Source: Anthostomella pinea
Lineage: Eukaryota > Ascomycota > Sordariomycetes > Xylariales > Xylariaceae
Assembly: GCA_963556695.1 (NCBI GenBank)
Contig: CAUWAG010000010.1
Coordinates: 2,170,001 to 2,234,000 of the forward strand
DNA length: 64,000 nt
Direction: 5' to 3'
The translations under genes and the position numbers were made by a program. This document shows, piece after piece, positions 58,161 to 64,000 of this stretch; position 1 is the stretch's first letter, and every line of letters begins with the position of its first letter. The notes under the pieces were generated by a model that was given only the letters and a program-made list of their open reading frames with translations, had not been told where the DNA came from and searched no databases.

Positions 58161-59572
58161 ATGCATCTCTTCAACATCGCTTCGTTTGCACTTCTGGGCC
58201 TGCCTCTCGTCGCTTCTTCGCCCTTGCAGGCTCGCGACGAGCTGCAGAGCCTGAACGACCAGGCGGTGGCCGCGCTCCAGGCTCGGTGCAACACGACGGG
58301 CTGCAACATCTCCAATGCCCGAGTACGGAGAGACTGGTAAGTATATCGTGCCCCTTTGAGCCTTGCAGCCGTATCCCTTTGTTGTGACACTCAGTCTCAA
58401 TTGAATGGCCTATTGGCTATCAACCGTTACCGCTACATCGAGGAAGCACACCCCTGCCAGGCAACTCATCTACTTTCAATGAGGCTGACCGTCCATTCGC
58501 AGGGTCGCCTTCTCATCCAATGAAAAGACGGATTATATCAGTGCTATGAACTGCTTCATGGCCCTACCGTCTATTGCCGATACGTCATTCGCCCCCGGTG
58601 CGAGGACGAGATACGATGATTTCGTTGCCGTTCACATCAACTAGACCCTTTCGATACATGGCACTGTAAGCGGGAGTGAGCACCAATCACATTGAGCTGA
58701 CTGACACCGTTTCAGGGAAATTTCTTGACATGGCACCGATACTTCTTGAGTAGTTTTGAGGCAGCATTGGCAGAGGAGTGCGGGTACACTGACACCCAAC
58801 CGGTAAGCCTCACCACTATACCAGCGCAGGTCCTGTGATATTGACAAGCCCATAGTACTGGAACTGGCTGGCAGACCATGACAGCTTGCAGGAATCGGCC
58901 TACTTTGACGGAAGCAACACTAGTTTTGGTGGCGATGGCTACTTCGTGCAGCACAACGGCAGTCTCGTCTCCCTGGGCAAGGTGCACATCCCATCAGGCA
59001 CGGGCGGCGGCTGCGTGACGAGCGGTCCCTTCACGGACTACGTGATCAACCTCGGCCCCGTAACGCCGACAATGGACGGGCTTAATGCCTCGTCCTCCGC
59101 GCTGGCCTACAACCCTCACTGCATGATCCGCGACCTCAACTCCTATGTTGCGAACGAGTGGCTGACGCTGGAGAAACTGCTCAACATCACCGTCGGCGAC
59201 GCTTCGGGCAGCATCGCCCTCTTCCAGAATGAACTCCAAGGCCGCTTCGGGGACGGCTTTCTCGGCCTCCACACGGCCGGCCACAACACCATGGGCGGCA
59301 CCTCGGGGGACTTGTTCGCGTCGCCTGTCGACCCCATGTTCTGGCTGCACCACGGCATGGTCGATCGTGTCTACTGGATCTGGCAGGCGCTGCACCTGGA
59401 CCAGGCTGACACCACCGCGGGGACATTGACGATCAATAACAGCCCCGCAAGCCGGAACACCACTGTGGATGATGTCGTCGATCTGAGTGTCAACGTCAAT
59501 GCTGTCCCGCGACCCATCAGCAGCCTGCTGGACACCCTCTCGGGAGACCCGTTTTGTTACATTTATTTGTGA
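58161..59572 (+). pseudogene. secreted tyrosinase (type-3 copper), single in-frame TAG
   Basis: Tyrosinase oxidises phenols to quinones, for example in melanin-type pigment formation. Exons 58161-58336, 58503-58665, 58716-58802 and 58856-59572 join in phase (introns 166, 50 and 53 nt) to 380 codons. The start is a signal peptide (MHLFNIASFALLGLPLVASS). Copper site A ligands lie in DDFVAVHIN, SIHGT and TWHRYF. Copper site B is in GLHTAGHNTMGG and MFWLHHGMVDRVYWIWQ. The end, SGDPFCYIYL, fits short secreted fungal tyrosinases. TAG at 58642-58644 follows HIN, inside site A, and would remove everything after it; related proteins usually have Gln there, so CAG to TAG is likely. Apart from this codon the gene is complete, which suggests recent loss, an allele, or a base error. 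Confidence 0.85.
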
Positions 59573-60166
59573 GATACCCCAGATGTAAGCAGATGGTAGC
59601 GGGCTATAGCCTATGAAAGCAGATACGGACCTGCGTGATACCAAGTCCGGTTCAACATGCAATACCGCTTCAGTTCTCCATGTGTCGTCAGAATGCATAA
59701 TCAGGCCCGGTTAGTGACGAAATGAAAGACTTGAGTGAACGAGCATTCTCCTTTGCTCGACACTCCCAGCTCAATAGCCACGAGTAGCATAATTATTGAG
59801 CTGCTACGGACATTATTACATAAAGAAGCAGGACTTTGCATCCAATTTCATTTTTGTCTTGCTCAATATTGTCTCGGGGCATTTCCGCAAAGGGCAGTCC
59901 TGTCTGTCTTTGGTCTCACCCTAAAGCCGTCTTTGTTCACTAGCTTCGAGTCGGGTCGAAACTGAGACGAAAACGGCCTGCTCCAAGTTTGACTCAGACG
60001 AACCAATTCACGTTAGCTGATAAGTAAAGCTCTTTCCCTGCCATAGGTTCGTTGAAACTTGGGTCTTTGATTTGATTTCCCGTTTCAAAAACCGCCATAC
60101 ACCTCTTGCATTTGGGATCTTGACTCACGAGCTTTCCGAATCCACCGTTCATAGTTGCACGTCATC
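59573..60166. other. intergenic region
   Basis: No supported gene, RNA or repeat seen. Confidence 0.45.
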
Positions 60167-60270
60167 ATGGCGGCTCCGATCTGGCAACACCCGTTTCCCT
60201 TCAATGGCGCTGGGAATGCGGGTGGCGTGGGACCCGCGCTAGTGCTCCGTTCCCACGTATAAGCCCTGCT

Positions 60271-61219
60271 GTGGCCGGTGACGTCCTATATATACTCAAG
60301 AGTCTCGCCGACACACATAATCAACCAGACTACAGGAAAATCGACACGGCACTGAACGCCTGCAACCTGCGTAACCAGATCTCCCGCCAGACAGGTGTAT
60401 GGACCTATTTCCACCCTACGATAGACCGGCGTCAAGCCCGCCTGACCGCTAGACTGCCACCACTCGACTTGGGATTCCCCCCTGACGTTGCGCAAGACAT
60501 GTCGGCTCCATGGGTCTCAGCCAGTAAGATACCTGTCAATCTATCTCGTAATCTTTCTATACACGCAGTGAGCGAGATGTTGCCCATGATAGCCGAAGGT
60601 TACATGATCCCGAGTCTGCTCGCACTTGGAAACTCACTCACAGTTTTCATACGAAGATTGATCACTAACATATAATAAACTAGTTCTTCAGCCTGATAGA
60701 GCGGCCCCGCCGGTCCCTCGCTACCGCATGGCTGTCTTTATTCACAGACACGGTGTTCGACCCAACTTACAGAGCCGAGACGTATACTCCATGAGCTTGT
60801 GGGACAGGGACACCAATACTCTTACGTGGTATGACTCTGGTTTCGCAAGCCCAGGATGTAAAGGAAACCATACAGCGGTTTGCTTTGGTCAAATCCTACA
60901 CTACTGGGCAAATGTCAACATACCCGCCGGACTTGCGATACCTACAGCCCAATTAGTCAATGTATTCGCTGGTGGTCCCATGCCAGCATTAAGTACACTC
61001 AGGGGTCCAGTTGTCCATGTTATCCACGCGGCTGGCCACTTCGGCTTCTGTGCGCGACTTAAAGAGCCGGTGTCGTGGCGGACCATTTTTCAAGTAATGT
61101 CCTGGGGATTGACGGTGAGTGACTACCATCACGCACAGCCCTTCGTTTTCTTTCTTCCTGACTTGTCTGGCACTTGTGCCCACATCCAACCAGCCATAAA
61201 GTTGCCTACGGAGAACTGA
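60271..61219 (+). CDS. unrecognised protein, two open segments possibly spliced
   Basis: I do not recognise this gene. One frame runs 60271-60675 (it opens with a GTG codon, not ATG, so the real start may be upstream, for example the ATG at 60167 in another frame). It includes YRKIDTALNACNLRNQISRQ and PLDLGFPPDVAQDMSAPW. A second frame, 60728-61219, includes MAVFIHRHGVRPNLQSRD, SLWDRDTNTLTWYDSGFAS and GPVVHVIHAAGHFGFCARL. A GT-AG intron from GTAAGA at about 60523 to TAG at about 60684 would join them in phase. The codon usage and regular sense of the second frame suggest true coding. No domain, signal peptide or membrane span is evident. Confidence 0.4.
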
Positions 61220-61271
61220 CTCGGAGATCTCGGAATAGGCAGCCCGCGAAGCAAGTCATTCATTTCCAGGC

Positions 61272-61520
61272 GTGCCAGTAATGCTGAACGGTATGTATTC
61301 CGCACCTGGATTTGACTGGGCAGGAATTCCCAGACTACATATCACGTTATTCCGGCTCTTGTACGTCAATTCGAATCAGAATGGTTTCCTTGATGAGTTC
61401 AACACTGTAGCGAATATGGGTGGAAACTATCGAATTCTCAAGAACAAACTGTATGGGGAAATAGTCGGCCACGAGATCGAAGTTTGTCATCAAAGGGTCC
61501 CAGGTGAATTCCCTGCCTGA
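61272..61520 (+). CDS. unrecognised 82-codon frame, possible last exon of preceding gene
   Basis: Contains VMLNGMYSAPGFDWAGIPRL and GFLDEFNTVANMGGNYRIL and ends FPA before a stop. It follows a CATTTCCAG acceptor-like site at about 61269. I could not find a donor in the preceding frame that keeps phase, so the link is open. Confidence 0.35.
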   Translation: MPVMLNGMYSAPGFDWAGIPRLHITLFRLLYVNSNQNGFLDEFNTVANMGGNYRILKNKLYGEIVGHEIEVCHQRVPGEFPA

Positions 61521-61544
61521 GCACGAGACCAGTTGGTAAATCCG

Positions 61545-62280
61545 GAATGGAGATAAAATAGCCAATTGCAGATTCGTCCCCGGCTAGCACTTGGCCGTTA
61601 GCCAAATCCCGCAACTATTAATATTACATTGAACTATATTCCACCGTCTTTTAAGACGAAAGTCGAGCACAATTCTCGTAATTCCAACCTAGCAGATTGA
61701 ACTAATATCGTTATTACGGAATTAATTTAAGTTTTACTATAACCTTAAGTAAAAGAAAAATGGGTTTCTTTTAATATCTTATAATTAAACTTTAATCGTT
61801 TTCCCCTTAACTTAAACCCTATTAGTAAAACTTTTGTAGACCTTCGTTTAATAAATTATAAAAAACCTATATAAAAACGGATGTTTACATGGGAATTTCA
61901 TAAAAATCCTTTCTACGTATTATATATAACTTTTTTAAATATTATTTAAAACATACTATATCCATGAAGTAGTATTTATTATAGGTAATAACGTTATTTA
62001 ATAATTACTAGTTTTATTACGTTATATATATACAATAAAGACGTAAAGGCCTTATTTCAAATATATACGTATAACGATGTTTTATTCAAAAAATAAAAAA
62101 TAAAAATAAATACCGCATTAAATCTAATAAGGAAATGAATATGTACCCGCCTTAAAATTCGGGTTCTTAATAATCCCGAAACGATTTATCGTCCGTGTAG
62201 TTACGTATTAATTACGTGATATTAAAATAATAAAGTCACTGTTACTAATAATACGTATAGCTATAGTACGTGTCACTAGC
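61545..62280. repeat. RIP-mutated AT-rich DNA
   Basis: Composition drops abruptly to AT-rich, TA-step-dominated sequence with no frames, as in the 30-47 kb nest. Confidence 0.7.
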
Positions 62281-62488
62281 CGGAGTAGCTAGTGTGGCTG
62301 GTACAGCCACAGTCACTGACACAGCCACTGGTGTGTGGGGTCAGATATTGTGTGAGTGGACCTAGATAGCTAGGGCTGGACTAAGATAAGGATTGCAGCC
62401 ACCATAAGTAGCTGCCATACTTCCCATCTTATTCCTTGCAAGCCATGCCCGCACACATACATCAATTGACACCCATTGCACAACGCAT
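62281..62488 (+). other. normal-composition island, LTR-like
   Basis: About 200 bp of ordinary DNA between RIP-mutated DNA and the pogo fragment. GTGGCTGGTACAGCCAC is an inverted repeat near its start. It may be a piece of an LTR, but I found no target duplication. Confidence 0.35.
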
Positions 62489-63490
62489 TAAACGTAGATG
62501 ACAAGCGAGCGGCAATTACAAGTGAACATCAACTTCTTACCAACCTCCCAACTGCCATGTCAAATAACTTAATCACAATGCATTCAATTCAATTCAATCA
62601 ATCGAATTCCTCTTCCTCAGACGTTTCTATCTCTATTGCACAAGTTTGCGCATTATGGCCAGTGTTATCACAAACGTCACACCATTGCTCACACGCTGCC
62701 GCCCTCCTTGGACGACGACTACCTTCACCTATTTCCTGTCTTGTGAGCTCAGTACCATCCTTTGTGGCATAAAGATTTATTGTATTTTTAACAGAAAGTA
62801 CTCCTCCTTTTACTAGACGTTTGTTTTTTGTTTTCTAATGTTTACCTAGTAAGTGATTATCCTTTTCTAGTTTGTACACCCAGGAATCAATCAAAGTGAC
62901 CTTGTGCATAAGACTGTATGTAGCCTTTAAAAATGAGCTCAATTCATCAATTATTCATGTAGGTGAGCTTCACAGGTGGTTTCTGACTCGATTCTGGATA
63001 TAAACTGATTGGTTTACCGCTTTATTAATGGTGGTAGGCGTCTTTGAAGTCCAAGTAGTGGGTGGCAGATGAGGGTCTGACAACGGTGTTCGTACGACAG
63101 CAACAGCATCCAGCTTTAAAATGACACTTTCTTGGTCAAAAAGAACAGGCCTAGTGACACTAAAACCTATTCAAATGTTTCTTAGTGTCATAACAGCGTT
63201 ATGTACTTTATAAAACGCTATAAAGAAGTCCGCCTTTGAAACGTGGGTTATATAACGCCAGATGAGATCCTTAATCATGCAATAATAAGCTTGTTTGAGC
63301 GGGCTAAAACAACTAATATCTAGAGGCAGGAGCATGTATAACAAGTAGACAGGCATATAAAGAGTAACAATACCATTATTCTCATAATAATTCTTACAGA
63401 CCTGGAAATGGTGGCTTTTGTGGCTAACTAGGATGAGGAGGCGTTTACCGGCGGTCATACGCGGTCTGATATACTTGTCAAAATACTGTA
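62489..63490 (-). mobile_element. truncated, decayed second copy of the 63-bp-TIR pogo element
   Basis: Follows the element at 43561 almost base for base from its left TIR (GTAGATGACAAGCGAG) through the 3' half of the transposase, then stops at GTCAAAATACTG (about 63485), equivalent to 44556 in the first copy. The missing part is the transposase N-terminal half and the other TIR. The frame left (63458-63171, minus) keeps MTAGKRLLILVSHKSHH, where the catalytic DGHESHH has changed to SHKSHH, so it is inactive. Many changes are C-to-T or G-to-A. Confidence 0.87.
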
Positions 63491-63938
63491 CTTATTATTT
63501 TTAGCTTTTGCATTATTTTATTTATTTTATTAAATCATCATAATTAATTATAATTCGTATTACATTTGTTTTGTGTAATTTTGAATTAGCGAAAGTTAAC
63601 TTTTGGTGTATTCATATAAGTTCTGCTACATTAAACTTTACATATAAACACCTGAATCTTTTATACTATTACAAATTAAATAAACCTGAATAACCTGAAC
63701 CTTTTAATTTTATTAATTAGAATTTTATATATCTATATCTGTTTTAAATTAGTAATTTTACATTATATGTTATTATCGGCTTTACTATAAATATCTTCTC
63801 CTATATTCTACTAAAGAGGATCTAATATTTATTATATTAGGGTTAAATTGATTATTCTAAATATATTATACATATTTAAACATTATATACTATTGACTAA
63901 TTTAATCTCTTTTCTATTTAAAACCTAAATTCTACACT
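63491..63938. repeat. RIP-mutated AT-rich DNA
   Basis: AT-rich filler between the truncated pogo copy and the next Copia LTR. No frames. Confidence 0.65.
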
Positions 63939-64000
63939 TGTTGGATCCATGCGATTCCAGCCTGCAAACCATCTATACCAGGACCCACATGTATGATTAG
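63939..64000 (+). repeat. start of a fourth Copia LTR, cut by window end
   Basis: 62 bp matching the first part of the LTR at 43153 with only about two differences (TGTTGGATCCATGCGATTCC start). A full element or solo LTR must continue outside the window. Confidence 0.9.

Noticed and set aside
27800..59572. Reassigned stop codon (TAG read as Gln) in this genome
   Set aside because: TAA and TGA also interrupt the broken genes, and the core genes (SEC61, CAND1, ABC, tRNA dimethylallyltransferase) show no internal TAG. Nonsense mutation is simpler.

Overview
The window is nuclear DNA of a filamentous ascomycete (Pezizomycotina). Genes have short GT-AG introns, mostly 50-80 nt with a few longer. 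The housekeeping proteins (Sec61 alpha, CAND1/TIP120, MRP-type ABC transporter, tRNA dimethylallyltransferase) are fungal in length and architecture. Long AT-rich tracts show the C-to-T/G-to-A decay expected of repeat-induced point mutation (RIP). I cannot name the species.

Layout. 1-3022: two pogo-type transposons, one cut by the window edge and one bounded by 42-bp terminal inverted repeats. 3023-5860: remnants, including a broken RRM-like gene. 5861-29889: the gene-rich part. It holds a large ABCC transporter, a broken WD40-like gene, a SprT-like metalloprotease with a Lys/Ser-rich downstream frame, SEC61, a tRNA dimethylallyltransferase divergent from SEC61, an amidohydrolase, two small coiled-coil proteins and a broken RING/IBR (RBR) ligase gene. 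29945-47268: a transposon nest in RIP-mutated DNA. It contains an old, heavily RIP-mutated Copia element with a nested Tc1/mariner copy, a younger Copia deletion derivative with near-identical LTRs and a perfect 5-bp target duplication, a pogo element with 63-bp TIRs, and two solo LTRs. 48014-59572: a second gene block with CAND1, a small secreted protein, a broken rhodopsin-domain membrane protein, a MITE carrying telomere-like repeats, a third solo LTR, and a tyrosinase gene interrupted by one TAG. 59573-64000: unrecognised reading frames, then another transposon zone with a truncated second copy of the 63-bp-TIR pogo element and the first 62 bp of another Copia LTR.

How it fits together. 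Core genes (SEC61, CAND1, ABC, tRNA-modification, amidohydrolase) read through without internal stops once introns are placed. Dispensable or lineage-variable genes (RRM-like, WD40-like, RBR, rhodopsin-domain, tyrosinase) each carry nonsense codons or frameshifts. Several of these lie beside transposons and several of their stops fit C-to-T or G-to-A change. The pattern is an accessory, transposon-eroded block abutting conserved genes. The transposons can be ordered: old Copia, then RIP, then Tc1, young Copia and pogo insertion into already mutated DNA. Exon joins were placed by hand from splice motifs and phase; no alignment or search was run.
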